Counted from the stretch's first letter, positions 24,944 through 34,237 are shown. The stretch: DNA of 64,000 nt from Mycobacterium yunnanensis (GCF_025823185.1 NZ_JACKVK010000008.1:435565-499564), one strand, 5' to 3'. Notes: a model not told the origin generated them from the letters alone. A program made the numbers and translations.

Positions 24944-27706
24944 CTACAGCTCACCGGCGGCCAGCTTGGCCGCGAGCTGGGCGCGTGACTTGATGCCCAG
25001 CTTGCGATAGGTCTGGGTCAGGTTGGCCTCGACGGTCTTGAGGCTGACGAACAGCGTCCCGGCGATGTCCCGGTTGGTCATCCCCGACGTCGCCAGCTCG
25101 GCGATCTTCCGCTCGGTCGCGGTGAGCGTGACCTTGGCGGCGACCGCGGCCTGGGTGCGGCCCACTTCGCCCCGGGCGGTCTCGGCCCACAGCCTCGCAC
25201 CGATCCGCTCGAATTCCCTCGCCGCCTCGGCGAAGGCCTTGGCGGCGGCCTGCTTCGACCGTTGACGGCGGTGCAGCCGTCCCAGGAGAAGCAACGTGCG
25301 GGCCCGTTCCATTGGCATCGGCAGCCGACGGCTCTCAGCCATGGCGGTGTCCGCGGCGGCCAATGCTCCTTCGAGGTCACCCCGCGCAGCGCACCACATT
25401 GCGCGACACCTAGCCCCTGTCAACAACAGCCAGGGCCGGTCGAGGCGGGTGCCGTCGGACTCCAAGCGAGCGATCATCGGCTCGCACTCGTCCATCCGAC
25501 CCGTGTTGACCATGGCTTCGACGACGTCTGGAACGTGCTCGAGTGTCCGAATTTCGCTGCCAGGAAGCAGATCGAACAGTTTGATCAGCGGTTGCATCTC
25601 GGTCAGCGCGCCTTCGTAGTTCCCCACGGAGACCTCGAGGAAGCCGAGGACGGTCATGGCTCGCGCGGCGAGCTGGACGGTGTTGCACTCGATTGCGATC
25701 TCGTACGCGGCGCTTGCGTCGCTCCGTGCCTCGTCCACACGACCCATGTGCGCCAACGCCATCGCCCGAATCGACAGAGCCACACCGCGAACATGTTGCG
25801 TGCCAATGTGTTCGGCGCGCTCAACGGCTTCGTCTGCAATGGTCATGGCGCCGGTGAAGTCGCCCCGCCAGACGTCTGCCATCGCCATGTGCGATGCCAC
25901 CGCCATCACGTCGCTCTCGGCGCCGCGCTCGAGGCAGAGTCGATATACGCCGATGGCTTCGCGTCGAGCGGCGTCGAGCTCGCCGGTCCACGCGTGAGTA
26001 ATCGACCGGACCGCGCAGGCCCGAAATTGAAGGGGAATGTCGGCTTCCCGATCCTCCAGTTCGAGGGCGCGGCTCATGGCCGTCTCGTCGATGCCGTCCC
26101 CCCGCATGCACTTCACCAGAACCGACATGGCCAGTGCTTGGCTTACCTGATCCGGCATCGCCAGATCGTGTGCGCGATCTAGCGCGTCGATCGCGCAACG
26201 GAGCGACTCGTCGAGTTTCCCGGTGTAGAAGTGGGTGAAGGACGACAGCATCAAACTGCGAATGATCAGCCATTGGTCGCCCTCACCCTCGGAAATCGCC
26301 TGCTCGAGCAGATCGATGGCTTCGGGCAGGCTGTCGTCGTAGATACGAACCGCGGCAAGGAGATTCAGGGCCCGAGCGCGCAGCGGACCAGGTGGTATGG
26401 AGCCCATCGTGGACGTGAGCAACTCTTTGGAGCGTAGGGACTCCCCGCCCCGGAAGTGGTGCTCGGCGGCGCGGACGCGGCGTGCGGGTGTGTCCCCGCC
26501 GAGGGCCAGCGCAAGCTCGGTAAGCTCTGCCGCCACGGCGGGGGCGCCGCGTTCTCGGGCGGCGTCGGCGGCCGTATCGAGGGCAAGCAAGGTCAGCGGG
26601 TCAGTGCTCGACGACGCGAGCGCCATGTGCCGAGCTCGCAATTCCGGTTGGTCGAGGGCGCCGGCCAATAGACGGTGCATCTCCCTACGGCGGACGGGTC
26701 CTGCCAGGCTGTAGACCCCGCGCGCCAGTAGAGGGTGCGTAAAACGTATGCGATTTCCTGCGATGTGCACGATGCCGCCGGTCTCTGGGGCCTCGAGCAA
26801 CTCGACCACGCGCTCGGGAGCCTCCCCGATCACGGTGCCCAGCAGGTCGACCGTCGTCGCGCCAAGGCTCGCCGCAGCCAGCAGGACGCTCTGTGTGTCC
26901 TGGCTGAACTGGTCGAGTCGCGAACGCACCAAATCGGCCAACGATCCCGGTAAAGCGGCGTCGACGATATTCGACTGCCCGTCGAACGCACGGGCCAGCT
27001 CCAGTGCGTAGAAGGGATTGCCGCCGGAGAGTTCGCCGATGCGCATGATCGTCGGCCGCGAGAACGAGCGGCCGAGCTTGCTGGCGATAACCCGCCGCAG
27101 GTCCTCGCGGCCCAAGGGCCCCAACGAGATTCGCTCGACGCCGTCGATTCGGCTGAGCTTGAGCCATTCGGTGCCGTGGCGTCGGTCCGCTTCGGTGCGT
27201 TCGGTGGCCAGGACGCCGATGCGGCCACGCAGCCGCCGGGTCGCGAATGCGACGACGGACTGACTCGAGGAGTCCAGCCACTGCACGTCGTCGAGCGCCA
27301 CGAGCACGGGTGCGTCGACGGCGAGTCGGTCCAGCAGCGTGAGGAACGCCGACGCCACGACCCGCTCATCGGTGGTGGGGCCGGTACCGTCGTCGGCCAG
27401 CAACACGCGGTCGACCGCGACGCGCTGAAGGTGGGGCAGCGTGTCCAGCACGTCGGAACCCACCGATTCGAGGAGGTCGGCGAGGACCGCGTAGGTCAGG
27501 CCTGCTTCGGCTTGGCCGCCGCGTGAGGACAGGACGTGAAAACCGCTGTCGCGCGCCTGCTCGACGGCGCTGAGCCACAGCGTGGTCTTGCCGATGCCCG
27601 CCTCACCGCCGATGACGAGGACCGACGGATGCGTCGCGGCGCTGTCCAAGAACGTGGTGATCGCGCGCCACTCGGGCCGGCCCAGCCGTGAACGCACCAA
27701 TGACAA
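24944..27706 (-). CDS. large ATP-binding LuxR-family regulator (MalT/LAL type)
   Basis: About 920 residues. Walker A GGEAGIGKTT at 33-42 and Walker B LVALDDVQWLD near 136-146 define an AAA/STAND ATPase. A long helical, TPR-like middle follows (about 350-830), then a C-terminal LuxR helix-turn-helix from about residue 855: ERKIAELATSGMTNRDIAGT, LFVSLKTVEANLTQTYRKLG. Such proteins are ATP-driven, ligand-sensing activators. Start codon uncertain: a TTG at 27706, or GTG codons a few residues downstream. Codon use looks less uniformly GC-rich in the middle (about 25700-26900) than its neighbours, a possible sign of transfer. Target genes are unknown; it interrupts menG and menJ. Confidence 0.85.
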   Translation of the reverse strand: MSLVRSRLGRPEWRAITTFLDSAATHPSVLVIGGEAGIGKTTLWLSAVEQARDSGFHVLSSRGGQAEAGLTYAVLADLLESVGSDVLDTLPHLQRVAVDRVLLADDGTGPTTDERVVASAFLTLLDRLAVDAPVLVALDDVQWLDSSSQSVVAFATRRLRGRIGVLATERTEADRRHGTEWLKLSRIDGVERISLGPLGREDLRRVIASKLGRSFSRPTIMRIGELSGGNPFYALELARAFDGQSNIVDAALPGSLADLVRSRLDQFSQDTQSVLLAAASLGATTVDLLGTVIGEAPERVVELLEAPETGGIVHIAGNRIRFTHPLLARGVYSLAGPVRRREMHRLLAGALDQPELRARHMALASSSTDPLTLLALDTAADAARERGAPAVAAELTELALALGGDTPARRVRAAEHHFRGGESLRSKELLTSTMGSIPPGPLRARALNLLAAVRIYDDSLPEAIDLLEQAISEGEGDQWLIIRSLMLSSFTHFYTGKLDESLRCAIDALDRAHDLAMPDQVSQALAMSVLVKCMRGDGIDETAMSRALELEDREADIPLQFRACAVRSITHAWTGELDAARREAIGVYRLCLERGAESDVMAVASHMAMADVWRGDFTGAMTIADEAVERAEHIGTQHVRGVALSIRAMALAHMGRVDEARSDASAAYEIAIECNTVQLAARAMTVLGFLEVSVGNYEGALTEMQPLIKLFDLLPGSEIRTLEHVPDVVEAMVNTGRMDECEPMIARLESDGTRLDRPWLLLTGARCRAMWCAARGDLEGALAAADTAMAESRRLPMPMERARTLLLLGRLHRRQRSKQAAAKAFAEAAREFERIGARLWAETARGEVGRTQAAVAAKVTLTATERKIAELATSGMTNRDIAGTLFVSLKTVEANLTQTYRKLGIKSRAQLAAKLAAGEL

Positions 27707-27853
27707 CCCCCGCCGCCGACCGTTCTCGCCCCTGAACGCCTGTAACCAGAACAGGCAAAGGGCAAACCGATTCCGCTTACGTCGTCGTCGATTTCCCCGC
27801 CGTCAGTGTTCCACACCCGAGGCGGCAGTTTTGGCAAACACCTCGCTATCTGC

Positions 27854-29104
27854 TCAGCTGAACGGCTGTCGCCCGTCGAAACGGCGCGATCCGGCACCGG
27901 CGGTGCGCCACGCCCTGGCGATCCAGTCGTCGTCCTCGTCGGTCACCAAATTGCCCATCACCCGCACGGCGACCTCCATGAGATGGGTCGACCGCATCGC
28001 CAACGGGCCGACGGTCGGCAGGAACCGGGGAATGGTCAGCAACAGCGCGAGCCGTCGCGCCACCGAGAAGCCGCGGGCGTAGTGCCGGTACAGCTCCGCG
28101 GGCCAGGCGTGGCTCAGGTCGCCGGTGCCGAGGAGTTCGGCCGCGAGGCGCCCGGTCTCGAGCCCGTAGTCGATGCCCTCGCCGTTGAGCGGGTTGACGC
28201 AGGCGGCGGCGTCGCCGATCAGCATCCAGTTGGGTCCCGCCACACCGGATACCGCGCCGCCCATGGGCAACAGCGCCGACAGCGCGGCTCGTGGTTCGCC
28301 GGTGAAGCCCCACTCCTCCCGGCGGAGATCGGTGTAGTGCGACAGGAGCGGACGCAGGGCGGCATCGGCGGGCCGCTTCGCCGAGGCGAGGGCGCCGACG
28401 CCGATGTTCACCTCCCCGTTTCCGAGGGGGAAGATCCAGCCGTACCCGGGGAGCACCTCACCGGCGGGGGAACGCAATTCGAGGTGCGAGGTGATCCAGG
28501 GTTCGTTGGTTCGCGGGCTGGCGACGTAGCCCCGGATCGCGACGCCGTAGACGGTCTCCTTGTGCCACTCCCGGCCGAGGACTCGACCCAGCGTCGAGCG
28601 TGCTCCGTCGGCGACGATCAGCTCTCGACAGCCGACCGAGGTGCCGTCGTCCAACGTCACCGACGTCGCCCGGCCACTCGAATCATGGTCGACGCCAACC
28701 GCTTTGACGCCGAGAAGCATCCGCGCCCCCTCGTCGACGGCGACTTGCCGGATCCGTTCGTCGAGTTCGGTCCGGGGCACCGCACTACCGGTGGACGGGA
28801 ACGAGGGCCCCGGCCACTCGATCTCCACGTCGGCGCCGAAGCCCGACATCCGCAGCCCGCGGTGGCGCACCCGGCCGTCCAGCCACGCACCGAGGCCCAG
28901 TGATTCGAGTTCGGTGATCGCCCGTGGGGTGAGGCCGTCACCGCAGGCCTTGTCCCGAGGGAAGCGTTGGCCGTCGACCACCAGCACGTCCCGACCGTTG
29001 CGGACCGCCCACGCCGCGGCCGCGGAACCGGCTGGTCCGGCCCCGATCACCACCACGTCAGCTTTGTGACCATCCCGGGTCGCTACGCTCCTGCCCTCCG
29101 TCAC
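27854..29104 (-). CDS. menJ: menaquinone reductase MenJ (geranylgeranyl-reductase family)
   Basis: 416 residues from a GTG at 29104 that is preceded by GGGAGG at about 10 bp. FAD-binding GAGPAG is at 21-26; PRDKACGDGLTPRAITEL is the hallmark of the geranylgeranyl reductase family (a Cys next to the flavin); the late FAD motif is IGDAAACVNPLNGEGIDYGLETGR. Ortholog of Rv0561c, which saturates the beta isoprene unit of menaquinone-9 to give MK-9(II-H2). It is divergent from and 30 bp away from the polyprenyl synthase gene, placing quinone tail synthesis and tail reduction on one promoter patch. A longer open frame upstream is antisense to that gene and not coding. Confidence 0.93.
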   Translation of the reverse strand: MTEGRSVATRDGHKADVVVIGAGPAGSAAAAWAVRNGRDVLVVDGQRFPRDKACGDGLTPRAITELESLGLGAWLDGRVRHRGLRMSGFGADVEIEWPGPSFPSTGSAVPRTELDERIRQVAVDEGARMLLGVKAVGVDHDSSGRATSVTLDDGTSVGCRELIVADGARSTLGRVLGREWHKETVYGVAIRGYVASPRTNEPWITSHLELRSPAGEVLPGYGWIFPLGNGEVNIGVGALASAKRPADAALRPLLSHYTDLRREEWGFTGEPRAALSALLPMGGAVSGVAGPNWMLIGDAAACVNPLNGEGIDYGLETGRLAAELLGTGDLSHAWPAELYRHYARGFSVARRLALLLTIPRFLPTVGPLAMRSTHLMEVAVRVMGNLVTDEDDDWIARAWRTAGAGSRRFDGRQPFS

Positions 29105-29122
29105 ATGGTCCACACCTCCCAG

Positions 29123-29128
29123 TATGTT
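29123..29128 (+). promoter_or_regulatory. -10 element of a leaderless grcC1 promoter
   Basis: TATGTT fits TANNNT and is 6 nt from the ATG at 29135, as in leaderless promoters. It lies inside the 30-bp gap between divergent menJ and grcC1, so the menJ promoter must overlap it. Confidence 0.55.
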
Positions 29129-29134
29129 GTAGCA

Positions 29135-30142
29135 ATGAAGACACCAGCGACCGTGGTCGCCGGCGTGGAGTTCGGAGACGCCATCTTCGCCGCGAGTGTT
29201 CGCGACGGTGTGGCGCGCATCGAGGAACTCATGGCCACCGAGCTGGGCAAGGCCGACGAGTTGATGGCCGAGGCCGTCCAGCACCTGTTCGAGGCCGGCG
29301 GCAAGCGGTTCCGGCCGCTGTTCACCGTGCTCTCGGCGCAACTGGGCCCCAACCCGGACGCGTGGGAAGTCACCGTGGCCGGCGCCGTCATCGAGGCCGT
29401 GCACCTGGCGACGCTCTACCACGACGACGTGATGGACGAGGCGCAGGTGCGCCGCGGCGCCGACAGCGCCAACGCCCGGTGGGGCAACAACATCGCGATC
29501 CTGGCAGGCGACTACCTCTTCGCGACCGCGTCACGACTCGTCGCCCGGTTGGGTCCAGACGCCGTCCTGCTCATCGCCGATACCTTCGCCCAGCTGGTCA
29601 CCGGTCAGATGCGCGAGACCCGCGGCGTCGTCGAGGGTGCGGACTCGGTGGAGCACTACCTCAAGGTCGTCTACGAGAAGACGGCGTGTCTGATCGCGGC
29701 GTCTGGCACCTTCGGCGCGACGTTCTCCGGCGCCGACGACGAGCAGATCGCCCGGCTCGGCAGGCTCGGCGGAATCGTCGGAACGGCCTTCCAGATCTCC
29801 GACGACATCATCGACATCGACAGCGATCCCGACGAGTCGGGCAAGGTGCCCGGCACCGATCTTCGCGAAGGCGTGCACACCCTGCCGGTGCTCTACGCGC
29901 TGCGGGAGACCGGTCCGGATGCCGACCGGCTGCGCGAGCTGCTCACGGGCCCGGTCGAAGACGACGCCGACGTCGCCGAAGCGCTCGCGCTGCTGCGTTC
30001 GTCACGGGGCATCGTGCGCGCCAAGGAGACCGTCGCCGACTACGCCGCCCAGGCCCGCGCCGAGCTGGCCGAGCTGCCTGACGTGCCCGGCCGGCTCGCC
30101 CTGGCCAACCTGGTCGACTACACCGTCAACCGACACGGCTGA
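29135..30142 (+). CDS. grcC1: polyprenyl diphosphate synthase (GrcC1)
   Basis: 335 residues from ATG 29135, exactly the length of M. tuberculosis GrcC1 (Rv0562). Trans-prenyltransferase that makes the long isoprenoid chain, probably for menaquinone. First aspartate-rich motif DDVMD at 97-101 and second DDIID (ISDDIIDIDSD), plus GGKRFRP, R-R-G-A, GDYLF and GQMRETRG. Residues just before the first motif (A92-T93-L94-Y95) include small side chains, consistent with a long-chain product. An in-frame ATG at 29105 would touch the menJ start; the leaderless-type -10 favours 29135. Confidence 0.93.
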   Translation: MKTPATVVAGVEFGDAIFAASVRDGVARIEELMATELGKADELMAEAVQHLFEAGGKRFRPLFTVLSAQLGPNPDAWEVTVAGAVIEAVHLATLYHDDVMDEAQVRRGADSANARWGNNIAILAGDYLFATASRLVARLGPDAVLLIADTFAQLVTGQMRETRGVVEGADSVEHYLKVVYEKTACLIAASGTFGATFSGADDEQIARLGRLGGIVGTAFQISDDIIDIDSDPDESGKVPGTDLREGVHTLPVLYALRETGPDADRLRELLTGPVEDDADVAEALALLRSSRGIVRAKETVADYAAQARAELAELPDVPGRLALANLVDYTVNRHG

Positions 30143-30223
30143 CTGGAACCAGAGGCAGTCCTCGTGCGTTGATCCCGCGGACGACTTCCAAGGTGTGAGT
30201 CGGTGGTTTGAGGAGGAGGGCCG

Positions 30224-31102
30224 ATGACCTGGCATCCCCACGCGAACCGGGCCAAGACGTTTCTGCTGCTGGTCGTCTTCTCCGGCCTGATCGTCTTCGT
30301 GGGCGCGTTGTTCGGCAGATCGATCATGTTCCTGGCCGTGTTGTTCGCGGTCGGCATGAACGTCTACGTCTACTTCAATAGCGACAAGTTGGCGCTGCGC
30401 GCGATGCACGCCCAGCCGGTCAACGAAGTCCAGGCGCCGGCGATGTATCGCATCGTCCGTGAGCTGGCGACCACGGCGCACCAGCCGATGCCGCGACTCT
30501 TCATCAGTGACACCGCGGCGCCGAACGCCTTCGCCACGGGTCGCAATCCGCGCAACGCCGCGGTCTGCTGCACCACAGGCATCTTGGACATCCTCGACGA
30601 ACGCGAATTGCGGGCCGTGCTCGGCCACGAGCTGTCCCACGTCTACAACCGCGACATCCTGATCTCGTGCGTGGCCGGGGCGATGGCGTCGGTGATCACC
30701 GCGTTGGCCAACCTGGCGTTCTTCGCGAGCATGTTCGGTGGCAACCGTGAGGGGGGCACCAATCCCTTTGCGATTCTGCTGGTTTCACTGCTCGGACCCA
30801 TCGCGGCCACCGTCATCAAGCTGGCGGTGTCGCGCTCGCGGGAGTTTCAAGCCGACCAGTCTGGTGCGGAGCTCACGGGTGATCCGCTGGCGTTGGCCAG
30901 CGCGTTGCGCAAGATCAGCCGGGGCGTCGAATTGGCGCCGCTGCCTCCGGAGACGCAGCTGGCCGACCAGGCGCACCTCATGATCGCCAACCCCTTCCGC
31001 GCCGGGGAGAAGATCGGCAAGCTGTTCTCCACCCACCCGCCGATGGCGGAGCGCATCGCGCGGTTGGAGCAGATGGCCGGCCGCGGGCCCGGACAGTACT
31101 GA
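30224..31102 (+). CDS. htpX: membrane zinc metalloprotease HtpX
   Basis: 292 residues (tuberculosis HtpX is 286). M48B peptidase that degrades damaged membrane proteins. Two N-terminal membrane helices (about 11-50), the catalytic HELSH at 135-139, two more helices (about 150-205) and the third zinc ligand Glu in [13 protein letters not shown]. The ATG at 30224 has GGAGGAGGG a few bases upstream. It is 81 bp after grcC1, as in the tuberculosis locus (Rv0562-Rv0563). Confidence 0.95.
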   Translation: MTWHPHANRAKTFLLLVVFSGLIVFVGALFGRSIMFLAVLFAVGMNVYVYFNSDKLALRAMHAQPVNEVQAPAMYRIVRELATTAHQPMPRLFISDTAAPNAFATGRNPRNAAVCCTTGILDILDERELRAVLGHELSHVYNRDILISCVAGAMASVITALANLAFFASMFGGNREGGTNPFAILLVSLLGPIAATVIKLAVSRSREFQADQSGAELTGDPLALASALRKISRGVELAPLPPETQLADQAHLMIANPFRAGEKIGKLFSTHPPMAERIARLEQMAGRGPGQY

Positions 31103-31205
31103 CGCCCGGGTTAACGTTTCGTCGGCGTCGGCCGATGACCCCGGTGTGACGACCGAGCCGCTGGTAGACCCCACGCCCGAGGACCGCCTGCTCTACGCTG
31201 GGCGC

Positions 31206-31748
31206 GTGCGACGCAGAATGCTGATCGGCCTGGTGGCCGCGGGTGCGGTCGTGTTCGGCGCGCCCGGTGTGGCGGCCGCCGACCCCGAGCCGTCGCCTCC
31301 GCCGTCGCCGCCAGCCCCGAACGTGATGGGCTTTGCCCCGGTCAAGCCCTCGGAGTTCCTCCTTGGCGACGGGTCGCTCTACGGGTTCGCGGTGCCGGGT
31401 GACATCGCCTGCATCATCAACCGCAACTCCGGCAACTACGGCTGCAACGGGCCCATCCCGGGTGCCCCCAACGGCGCCAACCTGGTGACCGCTCAGCAGG
31501 TCGGCCCGGCCGGGTTCAGCAGCTCCGACCGTCCGCTCTACGTCTTCGAGAAGCTTCCGCAGCGGCTGCCCGCGGGGTCGAAGATCAGCTTCCGCAACGT
31601 CACGTGCGGCACCGACGGCACGACGACGACGTGCACCAACAACTACGACGGCGGGGGCTTCGTCATCAGCCCGGCGGGCAGTTTCGCCGTCGACCCGAAC
31701 AATCCGCTCATCGACCGGCCTCAGCCGGCGAACCCGTACTTCAACTGA
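31206..31748 (+). CDS. secreted protein of unknown function
   Basis: 180 residues from GTG 31206, chosen because it gives a clean signal peptide (VRRRMLIGLVAAGAVVFGAP... with AxA-type cleavage before DPEP, about residue 25); an ATG 12 bp downstream and a longer N-terminal extension are possible. A proline-rich linker follows, then a compact domain with four cysteines (DIACIINRNSGNYGCNG and RNVTCGTDGTTTTCTNNYD) that could form two disulfides. I do not recognise the family; similar small Cys-pair secreted proteins are common in mycobacteria. Convergent with gpsA (7-bp gap). Confidence 0.7.
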   Translation: MRRRMLIGLVAAGAVVFGAPGVAAADPEPSPPPSPPAPNVMGFAPVKPSEFLLGDGSLYGFAVPGDIACIINRNSGNYGCNGPIPGAPNGANLVTAQQVGPAGFSSSDRPLYVFEKLPQRLPAGSKISFRNVTCGTDGTTTTCTNNYDGGGFVISPAGSFAVDPNNPLIDRPQPANPYFN

Positions 31749-31755
31749 GGGGCCG

Positions 31756-32781
31756 CTAGAAACCCGATCCGTGCACCTCGTGGCCCGGCTTCTCGGCCGC
31801 GAGGCCGCGGTAGGCGTCCTCGACCGTCGACCCGTGGTTGATCACGCGGTCGACCTCGCGGGCGATCGGCATGTTGAGCCCGTGCTTGTCGGCGAACTCC
31901 ATGACGACGCTGGCCGCCTTGACGCCCTCGGCGACTTGGTTCATCGACGCGATGATCTCCTCGATCGTCTTGCCCGAGCCCAGCTGTTCGCCGACGTGGC
32001 GGTTGCGGCTGCGCTGGCTGGTGCAGGTGACGATCAGATCGCCCATCCCGGCCAGGCCGGCGAACGTGTCGCGATGACCACCCATGGCCTCGCCGAGCTT
32101 GGACATCTCCCGCACCGCCCGCGCCATCACCATGGCGCGGGTGTTCTCGCCGATGCCCAACGAGTAGCCCATGCCGACGGCGATGGCGTAGACGTTCTTC
32201 AGCGCGCCCGCCATCTCGACGCCGACGACGTCGTCGGTGGTGTAGGTGCGGAACCGCTGGGTGCGAAACAGGTCGCCGAGGTTGGCGGCCAGGTGTTGAT
32301 CGGGCATGGCGAGCACCGCGGCGGCGGCGTACCCCTCGGCCACTTCGCGGGCGATGTTGGGTCCGGCCAGGATGCCGGCCGGGTGCCCGGGCAACACCTC
32401 GTCGACGATCTCGCTCATCCGCATGTTGGTGCCCTGCTCGAGGCCCTTGACCAACGAGACGACCGGCACCCAGGGCCGCAGCTCCTTGGCCAGCTCCTCC
32501 AGCACGCCCCGGAAGCCGTGCGAGGGCACGCCCATCACCAGGACGTCGGCGCGGTTGGCGGCCTCGGCGAAGTCGGTGGTGGCGCGCAGGTCCTCCGCCA
32601 GTTCGACCTCGTCGCCGAGGTAGCGGGTGTTGCGGTGGTTGTGGTTGATGTCGTCGGCGGTTTGCTGAGAGCGAACCCACTGCAGGGTCGGCCCGCGGCG
32701 GGCGCAAATGGAGGCCACCGTGGTGCCCCAGGAGCCTCCTCCGAGGACGACGACGTTCGGTTTGCGCTGCGCAGGTGCCAT
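31756..32781 (-). CDS. gpsA: NAD(P)-dependent glycerol-3-phosphate dehydrogenase
   Basis: 341 residues. Reduces dihydroxyacetone phosphate to sn-glycerol-3-phosphate for phospholipid synthesis. N-terminal dinucleotide motif VLGGGSWGTTVASI; GPNIAREVAEG; the catalytic lysine in KNVYAIAVGMGYSLG; and the substrate loop GGHRDTFAGLAGMGDLIVTCTS with RSRNRHVGEQLGSG. Tuberculosis ortholog GpdA1 (Rv0564c) also follows htpX. ATG at 32781. Confidence 0.95.
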   Translation of the reverse strand: MAPAQRKPNVVVLGGGSWGTTVASICARRGPTLQWVRSQQTADDINHNHRNTRYLGDEVELAEDLRATTDFAEAANRADVLVMGVPSHGFRGVLEELAKELRPWVPVVSLVKGLEQGTNMRMSEIVDEVLPGHPAGILAGPNIAREVAEGYAAAAVLAMPDQHLAANLGDLFRTQRFRTYTTDDVVGVEMAGALKNVYAIAVGMGYSLGIGENTRAMVMARAVREMSKLGEAMGGHRDTFAGLAGMGDLIVTCTSQRSRNRHVGEQLGSGKTIEEIIASMNQVAEGVKAASVVMEFADKHGLNMPIAREVDRVINHGSTVEDAYRGLAAEKPGHEVHGSGF

Positions 32782-32991
32782 GGCGATCAGGGTAGGACCG
32801 CGAGCCTCGGCGGGTGAATGCTTTGGCGAGGCAAGGGTTTTCTTTCACGGTCAAGATCGGTCACTCGGGTGCCAATTTCGGTTGCCAGAGTCGCCGAAAC
32901 ATGACCTGAATTTTGGCGCGCTACGAACGCTCTCAGGGCGCTATGCTATGGCCACTGCAACAGCGCTCGCCGCTCATACCTAGGGGAAAAC

Positions 32992-33501
32992 GTGATCACT
33001 AAGTTCTTCGCGGCGGTGGCCATCGCCGCCGCCGGCCTCTTCGCCGGCCTGTTCGCCGGTGTGGCGGCGCCCGCCTCGGCAGACTGTGCCCCGGGTTTCA
33101 CCTCGATCCCGTGCACTATCGCCGACAACGTGTCGCAGGCGCCCGGCCAGTTCGTCGGTGCCATCCGCGATACGCCGGGTCAGATCACGGGTCAGAACTG
33201 CGCGCAGCCGGACGGCGGTAACCCGTCCGGCAATCTGAGCACCTGCGGTCTGCTCAGCATCACGAACCTGAACGGCACGGGGTGCCCTCCGGGCGGCGAC
33301 AACAAGACGTCGGAGCCTTGTGGACTGACGGCGGCGCCGGGACAGTTCGGCGAAGCGCTGGCCGGTCTGCCGGGCCAGTTCGCGCAAGGCGGCGCCCAGA
33401 TCGCCACCGCGCCTGCCCAGATTGCCGGCGGCCTCGCCGCTGCACCGGGCCAGTTCATCCGCGCCATCCAGAATGGTGGATCGGATCCCGAATCCCAGTA
33501 G
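32992..33501 (+). CDS. secreted PGQ-repeat protein, unknown function
   Basis: 169 residues from GTG 32992, with AGGGGAAA 5 bp upstream. Signal peptide 1-30 (IAAAGLFAGLFAGVAAPASA). The mature chain carries five P-G-Q-hydrophobic units (PGQF at 51, PGQI at 62, PGQF at 116, 127 and 152) plus a degenerate PAQI at 141. The spacing is mostly 11 residues, each followed by a hydrophobic helix-like patch (VGAIRD, GEALAG, IRAIQN). Six cysteines lie in the middle (C32, C41, C70, C85, C98, C110), enough for three disulfides. I do not recognise the family. Divergent from gpsA. Confidence 0.75.
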   Translation: MITKFFAAVAIAAAGLFAGLFAGVAAPASADCAPGFTSIPCTIADNVSQAPGQFVGAIRDTPGQITGQNCAQPDGGNPSGNLSTCGLLSITNLNGTGCPPGGDNKTSEPCGLTAAPGQFGEALAGLPGQFAQGGAQIATAPAQIAGGLAAAPGQFIRAIQNGGSDPESQ

Positions 33502-33523
33502 CAACCACGCCGCAACGTTCATC

Positions 33524-33554
33524 GAGCCCGGAGACGCACCGCGTCTCCGGGCTC
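33524..33554 (+). terminator. perfect hairpin after the PGQ-repeat gene
   Basis: Arms of 14 bp with no mismatch (33524-33537 and 33541-33554) around a 3-nt loop, starting 22 bp after the stop codon at 33501. No U-run follows, in line with mycobacterial U-less terminators. Confidence 0.65.
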
Positions 33555-33581
33555 GGTGCATGTCGGGGCCTAGGGGGTTGC

Positions 33582-33637
33582 CGAACGTGACGCCACTGCG
33601 ATGATTCCGCCACATCCTCACCGTGGCGTCACGTTCG
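33582..33637. terminator. second hairpin between convergent genes (YajQ side)
   Basis: Perfect 15-bp arms (33582-33596 and 33623-33637) with a 26-nt loop, 5 bp from the YajQ stop. It faces the opposite gene and completes a back-to-back pair with the hairpin at 33524-33554. Confidence 0.6.
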
Positions 33638-33641
33638 CCGA

Positions 33642-34133
33642 CTAGCGGTAGTTCACGAACTGCAGCGCGACCTCGAGGTCGGCGTTACGCAGCAGCGACT
33701 GCACGGCCTGCAGGTCGTCGCGCTTCTTGGAGCTGACGCGGATCTCGTCACCCTGGATCTGCGCCTTCACGCCCTTGGGGCCCTCGTCGCGAATCAGCTT
33801 GCTGATCTTCTTGGCGTTCTCGCTGTCGATGCCCTGCTTGATGCTGCCGATGATCTTGTAGGTCTTGCCCGACGGCTGCGCCTCGCCGGCGTCGAAGGCC
33901 TTCATCGAGATGTCGCGCCGGATGAGCTTCTCCTTGAAGACGTCGACGGCGGCCTTGACGCGCTCCTCGGTCGACGACACCAGAATGATGCCTTCTTCGC
34001 CCTGCCATTCGATGGTCGTGTCGGTGCCGCGGAAGTCGAACCGGGTGGACAGTTCCTTGGCTGCTTGGTTGAGCGCGTTGTCGACCTCCTGGCGGTCGGC
34101 CTTGCTGACGACGTCGAAGCTGGAATCCGCCAT
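33642..34133 (-). CDS. YajQ-family nucleotide-binding protein
   Basis: 163 residues from ATG 34133, matching the family (about 163) and Rv0566c. Two ferredoxin-like folds: [20 protein letters not shown], then [39 protein letters not shown], and [56 protein letters not shown]. YajQ proteins bind cyclic di-GMP in some pathogens (Xanthomonas XC_3703) and other nucleotides or RNA elsewhere. The upstream longer frame lacks a sensible start. Convergent with the PGQ-repeat gene. Confidence 0.95.
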   Translation of the reverse strand: MADSSFDVVSKADRQEVDNALNQAAKELSTRFDFRGTDTTIEWQGEEGIILVSSTEERVKAAVDVFKEKLIRRDISMKAFDAGEAQPSGKTYKIIGSIKQGIDSENAKKISKLIRDEGPKGVKAQIQGDEIRVSSKKRDDLQAVQSLLRNADLEVALQFVNYR

Positions 34134-34168
34134 GGACTCGCTCCCTCCTGTGTTGGTGCGTTTTCGTG

Positions 34169-34197
34169 TTGGGACCATCCTCGTAGTACCGTGCTAG
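34169..34197 (+). promoter_or_regulatory. candidate tRNA-Tyr promoter
   Basis: TTGGGA (34169-34174) and TGCTAG (34192-34197) are separated by 17 bp and lie 40 bp upstream of the tRNA 5' end. Fits a SigA-type promoter, though the -10 is not TANNNT. Confidence 0.35.
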
Positions 34198-34237
34198 TCG
34201 CACCAAACCGGGGGCTCCCCGGGCTGGCGCGAATCCC

